Shown here: piece by piece, positions 46,401 to 58,400 of the stretch
How positions within the stretch are numbered: the first letter of the stretch is position 1
How the letters are laid out: each line of letters begins with the position of its first letter
Source: Bombyx mori
Taxonomy: Eukaryota > Arthropoda > Insecta > Lepidoptera > Bombycidae
Assembly (NCBI RefSeq): GCF_030269925.1
Contig: NC_085121.1
Coordinates: 10,743,501-10,807,500 of the forward strand
Length of the DNA: 64,000 nucleotides
Direction of reading: 5' to 3'
Notes under the pieces: model-generated
The model's database searches: none
What the model was told of the DNA's origin: nothing
The model's input: only the letters and a program-made list of their open reading frames with translations
Position numbers and translations under genes: made by a program

Positions 46401-49400
46401 CTTAAAAACTGGACATAATTTATAGATATAGAATATATTCATATTTATAGAACTTAATAATAATAATTCGTTCAATTTAAATTTTCAAACAAACACACCC
46501 AAGTCACTGTTTAACATGAAACGCGGATGGCGTTTAATCCACACAATCCTATTTTAGTATGTTGACTTGGCGGACTAAAACAAAAGAAAAAGAAATATTA
46601 ATTTCTACCTTTATATACCTATACATATTGTTAGCTCGAGCTGCAGCTGTATATTTCTCGATTTAAACAGGGAGGTGAAGGGATGTAAGGGTTAGAGACC
46701 GAGAAGTAGTAGTAGCATAAAGTGGTGAACATGCTCACATCCCAACTAGTATAAAGTGGTTAACCACTTCATTCCAGATGGACCGTGAGCTCATCTACTT
46801 ATTTAGAGAAACGAAAAAATTATCGTAGTGGGACTCTTCACATAAAAAGTAAAACTTTTTTTTTATGAATTTAATAATTATATTTTAAGCGAGGGGTGAC
46901 TCTAGGCCGTTGCGGTAATAGCGAATAGAAATCAATCGACTCGATGGAGCCCGTACGACATGCGCATCGCCATAGCAAGATTATAAACAAAGTCAGTGCC
47001 TTGCAAAGTTTAACCAATTTAATTTTTTCAATGAAGGTTGTGATCGCCGGAGAAGAGAGTGACTCCGTATCGTCACTAGTGTGGTGGCGCGTCCCTACGA
47101 TGGCGACGGTCCGGGCATTGTTTGCACTCGGATACTCTGTGGCGCAGCCTGTCGAGATGACTAGCATTGTACACCCCGACGACGTTACCTGTAAGCCAAC
47201 TTCTAAAATTCAAAAGCTCTAAAGTTGCTTTAGATACATGTTGTAATAAACGGATATAATTAGTTACTACATCATTGGTTAGGTCATTGTACACTATTTC
47301 CAAACAATGAGAAATATTTGAAGAATACAAGAATAATAATTGTCGGAAATGTGTAGGTACTTCGACAACTCTATTTAATCAGTACCTATCTAGGGATTCA
47401 TTATTGCCCCCTTTTACTATTGCCTGCGAACGATAGAAACATCAAATATCAAAGTGACTTTCACACTACACACACAAAATGTATTACGATGCCCTGATCA
47501 ATGTATGTTTTTATTTAGTTTTTATTTATCTGTCATTTCAAAAAAAGATAGTAAAAAGATATTTCCTGTTTTCATCTGAACGAAGAGTTGTAATATTAAA
47601 GAATTGTAATTTTTTTTACGTAGTTAATGGTTATACCATTCATCAAGCTCGTGTTTCTCTTGTATTATTTGTTTTGGATGTAATTTGAGTTTTCATACTT
47701 GTTTGATGATGATTATTAAGGCTGCACTTTACGGCTTTAGTGGTCCGAGAATGTATGGAAGTGGTGACTATATGCATGGCGCTTGGCGGCGGAAGACTGG
47801 ATATGTTGCTTAACGAACCTTGGTGGCAGGATACCGCTCTTTACTTAATGATCGATTGCCCAAATCCACAAGTAAGTGAACAAATTAAATTATGAACTTT
47901 AAATCATCGATTGCCCAAATCCACAAGTAAGTGAACAAATTAAATTATGAACTTTAAATCAATACATTTATGTAAGTTATTCATTTGAATATTACATAGA
48001 CGAAATTCGGATCACACAACTTACGCCGATTACGATGATAGGATTGAGGCTTGATTATCTTCAGTTTGAAGTGATATTGAGATTTTCCTCTTTCGTTTAT
48101 ATATATATACATTGGATATTGAATTCTCGTTTAGAAGTATCAATTGGGCATGACAATTCACATTAAACTATGTGTCAGAAATATTTTTGGTTCAATACAT
48201 GAACGCAACGAAAAATGCGTGAAAAAGATCAAGTTGTTTTTGGATACACTGTTGCGACTTACGATTTCTGATATATATTTTATTACCTAATAGGCATACA
48301 AGCATACGGCCCACCTGATGGTGAGTGGTTACCGTCGTTCATGGACGTCAGCAATGCCATGGGCAGAGCCAAGCTGCTGCCTACCATTAAAAGATAAGAT
48401 GATAAGGTTACGACGGGAGCATCGGAGCGTAGGGTCAGTCGTGTGGTCGGTTGCAGGTGCGCGTGTCGTGCGCGGAGCAGCTGCTGGCGATGTGTGCGTG
48501 GGGCGGCGGGGGCGGGGCGCGCAGCGTGCTGGCGGCGCTGGCCGGCACCGCGCTGCGCCTGCACCGGCACGCCGCGCACGCTATGCAGTTTCTGCAACTT
48601 CTCTGCCGTCTCGTCGCGCTCGCTGGACCCACCGATCGTACACTCGAAGACCTCGCGCTCGAGGTATAACAATAATAATGAAATTTAATATCCAACTGGG
48701 AAGAGGATAAACATATCCTCAGAAGAGCAACATCTTTGAATTCGAAATTTATTACTGGAGGACCTCTTATGAGTCCGCGCGGGTAGGTGCCGCCACCCTG
48801 CCCATTTCTGCTGTGAAGCAGTGATGCGTTTTGGTTTGAAGGGTGGGGCCACCTTTGTCATCATCATCATCATCATACAGCTGTACTGAAACCTTAGAAC
48901 TTATATCTCAAAGTGGGTGACGGCATTTGCGTTGTAGATGTCTATGGGCTTCGATAACCGCCTTAGCACCAGGTGGGCCGTGAGCTCGTCCACCAACCTG
49001 GGCAACAAAAAAAAATCGTAATAGAATTATTGATGATTATATGCCTTTTATTTGTTCAGGTGGATTGGCTTCGAACCGCGAAAACTAACCCCGACACCTT
49101 GGACGACACTCTTCTCGAAGGACACCTTAATTTGACGAAAGAATTATTTGCTCATGTCCCGGCACAGGTCAAATACCAATATGGAGCTCATCCGGACCAT
49201 AAAGACTCTGGACTTATTAAAGTAAGAATTTATAACTACTTGGATCCTGACTTTTATCATTGGCTTCAGTCAAAAGCACAGCGTACATTCCATACAAAGT
49301 CCCATCTCGAATTGAATAAATTATGAATGAATGCGTAATAGAAGATGTTATTTTTATCCCTTTTCAGTAAAAGGCAAACAGACAGCTCTTATTTTTGAAA

Positions 49401-52400
49401 GTTTTAATGTTAACTACAACAATTAACAACTGTTTCATAGCGTATGACGTATTTGTGGCCCAAGCGTACGACTTGCTAAAAATGGCTAAATTATACAAAC
49501 AAACTAAAGTATATGAACGATTAGCCATACAGCGTGACGTGAAAAATGTTAGATTCATTAAGTTATGTAAAATATGAATAATATTTGGGAAAAGCTCTTT
49601 ATGGGATCCCTTATCACCCAAATTTTGTCATTTAAATTCGGATGCCTGTTTTAATTTTCATAAAAAAAAACCTTTGAAAACCAATAAGCTGTTTCAAAGC
49701 GAAAAAATACATCAGTCAACAACATACATCATCAACTAAAAAATTGTGATTATTTTTCAATAGGAAATAACGACGGAATTTTTGTGGCCGTACTCATGGG
49801 CTTGGCACGTGAATGGCAGCGGGAATGGTGGTGGCGGTGTAGGCGGGAGCGCGTCGGACTGCAGGCGCGAGCCGCCGGCGCCGCTGTGTCGCACGCCGGG
49901 GGCCGCCGCCGCCGCCGCCGACCTGCTGCTTGCGCTCGTACACGGCTGCGTTCTCAACATGGCCGCGCTTGCACGACTGTTAGAACAAATGTTCTATAGT
50001 GGTATGTTCAAACTATTGATCTTTATTAGAATACTCAAGACTCTGGTTCTGTACTTTGTTCATTTAATGCAGAAAATAGTTGTCATCCCAAATCACTTTT
50101 GAAGTTTGCGAATATCACGAATTCGTGTCAGCAACAGACCCTGGAATTACTTTTTTACAAGTACTAATTAAAAATATATTGTTTATTCAAAATACTGAAT
50201 GTATTTAATTTTTATCATTACTTTTAGACAAGACAATGCCATTAGCTGAATGGGAATACATGCCTTGCGTGGGCCCACGGCCGCCTGCTGGACTTGTGGG
50301 GTTAAAAAATGCTGGAGCGACGTGTTACATGAATTCTGTGCTGCAGCAGCTATACTGTGTCCGAGCTGTCAGAGATACCATACTCACTGTGCAAGGTACG
50401 ACAGGTGCTTGATGGCCATTGATGAATAACTGCACTCCCGCAATTAATTCTATTATGACCAAAAATATTTCACTGACATTTTCGTGTAAATTAAAAATCC
50501 ATTTTTTTATTTTTTTTTATTGCCTAGGTATGTGGACGAGCTCACAGCCCATCTGGTGCTAAGTGGTTACTGGAACCCATAGACATCTACAACGTAAATG
50601 CGCCACACACCTTGAGATATAAGTTCTAAGGTCTCAGTATAGTTACAACGGCTGCCCCACCCTTCAAACCGAAACGCATTACTGCTTCACGGCAGAAATA
50701 GGCGGGGCGGTGGTACCTACCCGTGCGGACTCACAAGAGGTCCTACCACCAGTAATTACGCAAATTTTAATTTTGCGGGTTTGATTTTTATTACACGATG
50801 TTATTCCTTCACCATGGAAGTCAATCGTGAACAATTGTTAAGTACGTATTTCATTACAGAAATTGGTACCCGCCTGCGGGATTCGAACACCGGTGCATCG
50901 CTACATACGAATGCACCGGACGTCTTATCCTTTAGGCCACGACGACTTCGAAAATTTAAAATTTATTAAAATTAAAACTAGTTTTACAGTTATGCTATCA
51001 TTACATATTTATTGTCATTATATTATTTACGATGATTCAAATACTCTATTTTACCTTTTGTGGTCACGGACGTCTCAGGTGTTATTTGTTGCATTGAGGT
51101 GTTATTCGTCGACCTTTCAATGTTATGCTATGTGTGAGCGCGAAATTAAACCGTAAAAGTAGTTTTAAATATGTCCCTTTGTCTTAATGATGGCTCGCGA
51201 AGAAAATACCCTTTATTGAAAATCACATACTGTAAAATTTTTAATTGGGAGGTTTTTATTAAATTAATGTAATTATAATTTATCAAAAAAACAACACAGG
51301 AGCAGCAACAGATCCCAACGAAGATTTTTCTGGAGAAAGTCACCATCACAGTATTTTAGAAAATAATATAGAGGTTAGTTTTGCACCAAACCTTTGTAAT
51401 CAAAGGTTGTATTGTGTTAATATACAATACAAAATTCAAATTTAATATTCATGAATATTTTCAGAATAATACTGACTATAACATCACAATATTGAAACAA
51501 GTACAGGCGATATTTGCACATTTACATTGCAGCAAACTGCAATACTATGTTCCAAGAGGATTATGGGCCCATTTTAGGTAATGATGTGCTCATGTTATGA
51601 GACTTTCAGTTGTAAACTTTAATGTCGTAGCCCTGTACTTCAGTATCAATGTACTTTAGGTTACAGGGCGAACCGGTAAACTTGCGTGAACAGCAGGATG
51701 CAGTTGAATTTTTCATGTCGTTGGTCGAGTCGTTAGATGAAGCTCTGAAGTCTTTGGGACAGGATCAATTGATGGCAAAAACGATGGGAGGAACTTACTC
51801 TGATCAAAAGATCTGCAAAGGCTGTCCGCATAGGTAATATCTTATTAGCAATTGTGTAACCCATTTAGATTAGTTTTTTATACTTTACTAAATCTGTAAT
51901 TGCACCTCATGATAATGTCGAATACACAATACTTATTGAAATATTAATGTTACAGATACTGTAAGGAAGAGCCGTTCAGTGTTGTGTCTTTAGATATTAG
52001 AAATATGTCACGTCTCCAAGAATCATTAGAAGCTTATGTCCGTGGTGAACTGTTAGAAGGTGCTGATGCTTATCACTGTGATAAATGCAATAAAAAGGTA
52101 CGACCTGATTTTTCATAGTAATACCAATACATAGTATTAAACTTTACTGATTTACCAATAATATTTGTTTTCATGTAAAGGTGGTGACAGTGAAAAGGTT
52201 ATGTCTGAACAAACTGCCCCCAGTATTAGTTATACAATTGAAAAGATTTGAATATGATTTCGAAAAAGTGTGTGCAATAAAATTCAATGACTATTTTGAA
52301 TTCCCGAGAGACTTGGACGTCGAACCTTATACAGGTCAGATTTTGTAAAGTGCTATATTAAAATATATTGATTTTCTTGAATTAACGCGAAATAATATTA

Positions 52401-55400
52401 CTCCTGTTCCCCTTTTTGGTCAATCTACGTAGGTTAGACGTGAAGTAATTCAATATTATTTAAAAAAGCATCCCACTTCTGAACTCAAGAAACATTTTTT
52501 TTTTATTGCCTAGATGTGTGGACGAGCTCACAGCCTACCTGGTGTTAAGTGGTTACTGGAACCCATAGACATATACAACGTAAATGCACCACACACCTTG
52601 AGATATAAGTTCTAAGGTCTCAATATAGTTACAACGGCTGCCCCGCCCTTCAAACCGAAACGCATTACTGCTTCACGGCAGAAATAGGCGGGGCGGTGAT
52701 ACCTACCCGTACGGACTCACAAGAGGTCCTACCACCAGTAATTACGCAAATTATAATTTTGCGGGTTTGATTTTTATTACACGATGCTATTCCTTCACCG
52801 TGGAAGTCAATCGTGAACAATTGTTAAGTACGTATTTTCTTAGAAAAATTGGTACCCGCCTGCGAGATTGAAACACCGTTGCATCGCGATATACGAATGC
52901 ACCGGACGTCTTATCCTTTAGGCCACGACGACTTCATGTAATGAAATTACTATTATTATTACAATATTGGAATAATTTTAGCGTGGGGCCTAGCACGAGC
53001 GGAAGGTGACTCGACTCTATGGGAGGGGGGCGAGGAGCGGACGCCTGAAACAAATTATCAACTCAGCGGGATCGTTGTACACTCCGGCCAGGCTTCCGGT
53101 GGGCACTATTATTCATACGTGCTCTTAAGGTATTTTTAAATTACAAAATAAAAATAGGAATAGGCAGCTTTATTTATTGAAAAATTGATAAAATAATGAA
53201 CGGCTATTGAAACAGGGATAACGGAAGCGAAACTGGCCGTTGGGTAAAATTAGACGATGGCGATGTATCGGAGTGTGCAATGCACGATGATGAAGAAATG
53301 AAGGCGCAATGCTTTGGTGGTGAATATATGGGAGAGGTAAGGATCTCTATGATATAAACAATACTACCCACGAAATAATTAAATAACACGCCTTTCTTAT
53401 TTAACGTATGAACTGTACGTAACTTGACAATGTTCTAGGTTTACGATCCAATGTTGAAAAGGATTTCATATAAACGACAAAAACGATGGTGGAATGCCTA
53501 CATGCTATTTTATACCAGGAAGGATACTATAGAAACAGTCGGTCTCGAGCAATCAATGCGTAATCTAACACTCAAGTAAGTTATTTGATCATTATTAAGA
53601 AACTAATTTCATATCTTTAGCTTTTTTTAAAGTTGTGATATTAATTATAGGGAAAGTGCCATACCTCAGCCGATTTGGATGTCAGTACGTCGAAGCAATA
53701 TTGCATTCTCCCATAATCAAGATCAATTTAGTCTCGAACATTTCAATTTTATGAAAAAATTGTGTTGTATGAGATTACAACTGACACATGGTTGTGTACA
53801 ACAAAGTACTGTTTGGGTAAGTAGATAACACTGCTTTTAGATTTTAACACTTTGCCGTCAGCACTTCTTGTAAAAATTTACTCGCTGGGCGTCGACAGCG
53901 CTAATTCGGATTACTTGACTTTTCGCCGGCCTTTCTTGACATTATCGTGTAATTATAAATTGTTAAGTTTTACTAATCTCATTGTTAGTTCTCATAAGTT
54001 CTGTGGTGTGGCCTGCCGTTGGCCTCTATTTTGCACACGACACCACTGTGGTGTTGCCGGACGACAAAATGATAAGATGTGCAAAGGAATTGCAATGTTG
54101 AATCCTAAATATGTGTTAAAAGCCCTTTTTAAGATTTCCCGTGTTTTAGTACTTGTACAAAGTACTTTTAATACTTCAATACCTATGTACATAGGTGTGA
54201 AAGTTTTGTTTCTTTATTCACTCAAGATATCTATCTTTAAGGTTTTTGGATCTTGTTGCCTTAATCTTAGTGCGTGTAATTCATTTCGTAATGTTTTAGG
54301 GGCCTGAACAAGAGGAAATGTCAATGCTAGCGGTACAATTGGCAACTCGGTTTTTATTCCAAGTGGGATTTCGAACAAAGAAAACATTGCGAGGACCTGC
54401 GGCTGACTGGTAAATTACTTTTGAGGTTGTATGTGTTTGTGTGTGTAAAACGTCAGTTAGCTGTATAATAATTTATGTTGATGTTTTTCAGGCACGAAAT
54501 TCTATGTCAACATCTGAGGTGTTCATCGGCGATTAGAGCGTGGTTCGGGACTGAAATATTTAGATATCCACATAGAATATGTGATTATTTGTTATCATGC
54601 CCTACAGCGGAAATCAGAATAGTTTTTATGAAGATTATAGTTTTCCTAGCACATTTTTCAATTGAAGATCCACCAGGTGAGTCCTTATTTTTGTGTGAAA
54701 AAACCAAAGTTCACCTAATGATATTTAATTTTTATTTTCAGTAATTGTAGTGTGTATTGTAGAATGACTTAATTTCCTCATTGATCAATGAGATAGTAAT
54801 AATGGGATTTTGTTAAATGTTCACAAATTTTATGTAACCTTCGTGGCAGAGATGTGCCTTTGCTAAAGTTTTTGTTCATGTTAAAGTTCATAAAGCAGTA
54901 GCGTTCATAAAGCGATATTACACGCAATTTTCATTAATCGATATATTCTGCGGATTTATATCCTTCTCCTGATTTCTCCTGTTGTTATTTCACTACGGCA
55001 GGGCTGTGACTGCATCACAAGATCACTTTTCTATCTCTTTGTTAGCTTAGAAAATTTTATGATATTTATGTATCTTGGTACAAAATAACGTTGAGGTAGC
55101 AAGCATTATATGTTTTTCATTTTTAACCGAGTTGACATAACACTTTAAAGCTTATTATAACTTTTTGAAAACCATTTTAACTGTTAAAAATCGCATGCAT
55201 CGCGCACTGTCTCTTTTCTTTTTAATTACTACCATCAAACCATTATATACATGTCGTCGGTATTCCACAGTGAGTAACGGCTACGGCTCGTGGTGCACGC
55301 GCGAGGAGGCGCTCTCTCTGTCGGACCAGCTCGTGTGCAGCGTGCGGGCGCTCACCGCCCCGCACCCCGATGCACACGGCTCGCGACACTTGCCGCTGCT

Positions 55401-58400
55401 TTATAACCTCTTCCTCACCTACGCCAACCTGGGACTCACGGAGAAACTACAACTACTCCGGGTAGCTTTGTTTTCTATTAATTTATGTGGTCATGTTATG
55501 TCACTGATATCTTTCTGTCTAATCATTTGAAAATGTATTGTTGTTTTTTTTTAGTTAAAAATCTTGGACATCATTCTCTCGGCCTGTATAGATGATACAT
55601 CGTCCGGAGGAAAATACCAGTATCCAGAATCTGCTAAAGTACACCAGGTGCTCATTTTCGAATTTAATTTAGTCAATATTGCACGCCAGATTGGGTGCCA
55701 CTACCACCACCATTCTGCATATTCCACTCTTAAACCAATAATTTGTTGTGGCAGGTGGTGTGCGCTCTGCTGCGGTGCTGCGACGTTAGCGGGCGGTGTC
55801 AGTCGGCGGCGGAGGGCGCGGCGCCGTTGCCCAACCCGTACGCCGAGCCGCCGCACGTGGCGCCCGCCGACCGACATGTCATGTCACCCCTCGTTGCCGA
55901 CATACTCTACAACAGATCCGGGTACTTGTATATTTCACAACCATTTGAAAAAACGTATAATCCCATCGCTCCTTTTAAAGGAAAGTTTATTCTGTCCATC
56001 GGTATTTAAGCAATTAAATTAAAGAATAAACCCTTGAACACGTGTTAGCCCGCCTGGCTCGTCCTCGTGACTCAGTCGCTGTTATCAATAATCTTGATAT
56101 ACCTAGTCATCTCGATTGTGTTTGTCTATTAAAAAGTTTACCTTTAAAAAAATCATTAGAGTAATTTTTTAAGCATTTTCTTCACAAAATGAAACTTAAT
56201 AACATCTAGTAGTTCATAGTATGCGTTTCAATGAATTGAACTAGATGCAACTATAACTAAACATTAAACTTACATTCAGGACGTACATGAAGAAACTGAC
56301 AGAGGAGTGTTGCGGCTGCGAGGAAGGCATCCGTATACTACAGTTTCTGTGCTGGGAAAACGCGGGCTGGTCTCGGCTGGCTCTGTCCGAGCTGTTGTGG
56401 CAGATGGCGTACGCGTACTGCCACGAGCTGCGGCGCCACGCCGACGCGCTCACCGCGCTGCTGCTCATGGAGGACAGCTGGCAACAGCGACGCATACATA
56501 ACGTTATCAAGGTCAGCCATTACTTTATCGAGCTTAACCATAAAATCATTGTATGTAAAATGATTTTATTTAAATCGACACATAAACATGCGTTTCTAAA
56601 GGCTGTACTAAATTTGACCTATTCGAATAAATCTCGACATTATAAGTATAATAGAACCGTTATCTTACTTCTGGTATTGCGAAATTACAATTAAGGACCA
56701 ACTCTGTTATTAATGCCGAGTTGGTCCTTACAAACTGCCCGCTTGATCTTCTGTCTCTCGACGTTACAGCACCACGTATGCATGTCGTAACTTGTTACGT
56801 GATTAGTGTTGTTGATAGTATAAAACGCACAAAAAAACAGTTTAATTTTTAGCTATATACTTTAATAAGTTATCTAACTTTTCTCTAAGATCAAAATTAG
56901 GAAACTAACAAATTGCTTTGCTGCTTTTTTGTGTATTTACACATTTTTTGATTGCTAATATGGGCCCACCTGATGTTGAGTCGCCACCGAAGTTCATAGA
57001 CATAAACGAAAAAAATGGCGGCACCCCACCTTGGGACATCGAGTTTTAAGTCTCAATTTTATAGTGCACACATGTCAAGACTCGTCGCAAAGAGACTCTA
57101 CCAATTCGGCGCATATAATAAAATGTTATGCTAGAGAATTCACACAATGAGCAATATTGTCAAATGATGCGATGATCAATTTTAGCTATTAGCAATTACG
57201 ACGTGTCTTGGATACAGGGTGTGTCTGAGGAGAGGCCGGGACTGCTGGAGACGGCGGCCCGCTCGCGCGGACACTACCAGAAGCGTGCGTACGCGTGCGT
57301 GAAGCTCGTGGTAGGCGTCATGTGCCGCACGCCGCTCGCAGTGCGCGCCGTGCACACGCAGGCCGACGCGCGGCGCCGCTGGAGGCAGCTGCTCGCCTGG
57401 CTGCAGGACGAACTCGATCGCGTGAGTACTCTTTTTTTTGTTACTTAGATGGGTGGACGAGCTCACAGCCCACCTGATGTTAAGTGGTTACTGGAGCCCA
57501 TAGACATCTACAACGTAAATGCGCCACCCACCTTAAGATATAAGTTCTAAGGTCTCAGTATAGTTACAACGGCTGCCCCACCCTTCAAACCGAAACGCAT
57601 TACTGCTTCACGGCAGAAATAGGCAAGGTGGTTGTACCTACCCGTGCGAACTCACAAGGTCCTACCACCAGTAATTACGCAAATTATAATTTTTGCGGGT
57701 TTGATTTTTATTACACGATGTTATTCCTTCACCGTGGAAGTCAATCGTAAACATTTGTTAAGTACGTATTTCATTAGAAAAATTGGTATCCGCCTGCGGG
57801 ATTCGAACACCGTTGCATTGCTAGATACGAATGCACCGGACGTCTTATCCTTTAGGCCACGACGACTCAGTCTACTCGTCGCCTCTGTCACTTTACGACA
57901 GCCGGAAACCTGGTCTCCATTATCGCGATTGCTTTCAGAAGTACGGTCCAGGATACGGGTCATACGGCACGTGGTCTCCGCCAGGAACCTCAAATGAAAC
58001 GTCCAGCGGATACTTCCTCGAACGCAGTAACTCTGCGAGGAAAACTCTAGAAAAGTAAGTTTTTTTATTATTATTTCTAACTGTAAAATCGATATGGGCA
58101 ACTTCAGGGTGTTGTTTCTAGAACCTTGTTAAACTATGTGGCAAATACATTCCGACACACAGTCATTTTCATAATTTAGATTTGCATGTAGTATATCTAA
58201 CAATTTTTTTAATATTTTTTTTTATATACCTAGGTTAGAACAGCTAATTTTTTGCTCATACACAAATTGCCAGCAATTTGAAGTCTTAAAATGAGCGAAA
58301 ATGACATTACTTGATAGATCACACCTAGCTCATCACATCACTATAAATGGTCATCACTGTCTAGATTAACACCGCCCCGGTCATCGGAAATGCGGTTAAC

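Larger units (their letters stand above)
50228..53575 (+). other. faf: USP catalytic domain of faf (exons 30-38)
   Basis: The Cys box [16 protein letters not shown] in exon 30 carries the nucleophile at about residue 1547. Exon 33 has [20 protein letters not shown]. Zinc-finger cysteines occur in exons 33-34 ([22 protein letters not shown]). The His box [19 protein letters not shown] in exon 36 has the active His at about residue 1831. Exon 37 has the [11 protein letters not shown] and FGGEYMGEV motifs, and exon 38 [10 protein letters not shown]. All catalytic signature residues are intact, so the enzyme should be active. The exon 31 insert is shorter than in human USP9X. Confidence 0.92.

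Noticed and set aside
46929..47036. Upstream extension of faf exon 25
   Set aside because: Its acceptor lacks a pyrimidine tract and the added residues have no USP9X counterpart; kept only as an alternative in the findings.
53852..54307. A 151-codon open frame spanning faf intron 39 into exon 40
   Set aside because: No recognisable motifs, it runs in a different frame from exon 40's protein, and splicing 53816 to 54300 gives the conserved USP9X sequence.
57889..57938. Exon 47 of faf starting right after the SINE at CTCAG
   Set aside because: That acceptor puts the conserved YGPGYG...[12 protein letters not shown] sequence out of frame; the acceptor at 57936-57938 fits phase 0.
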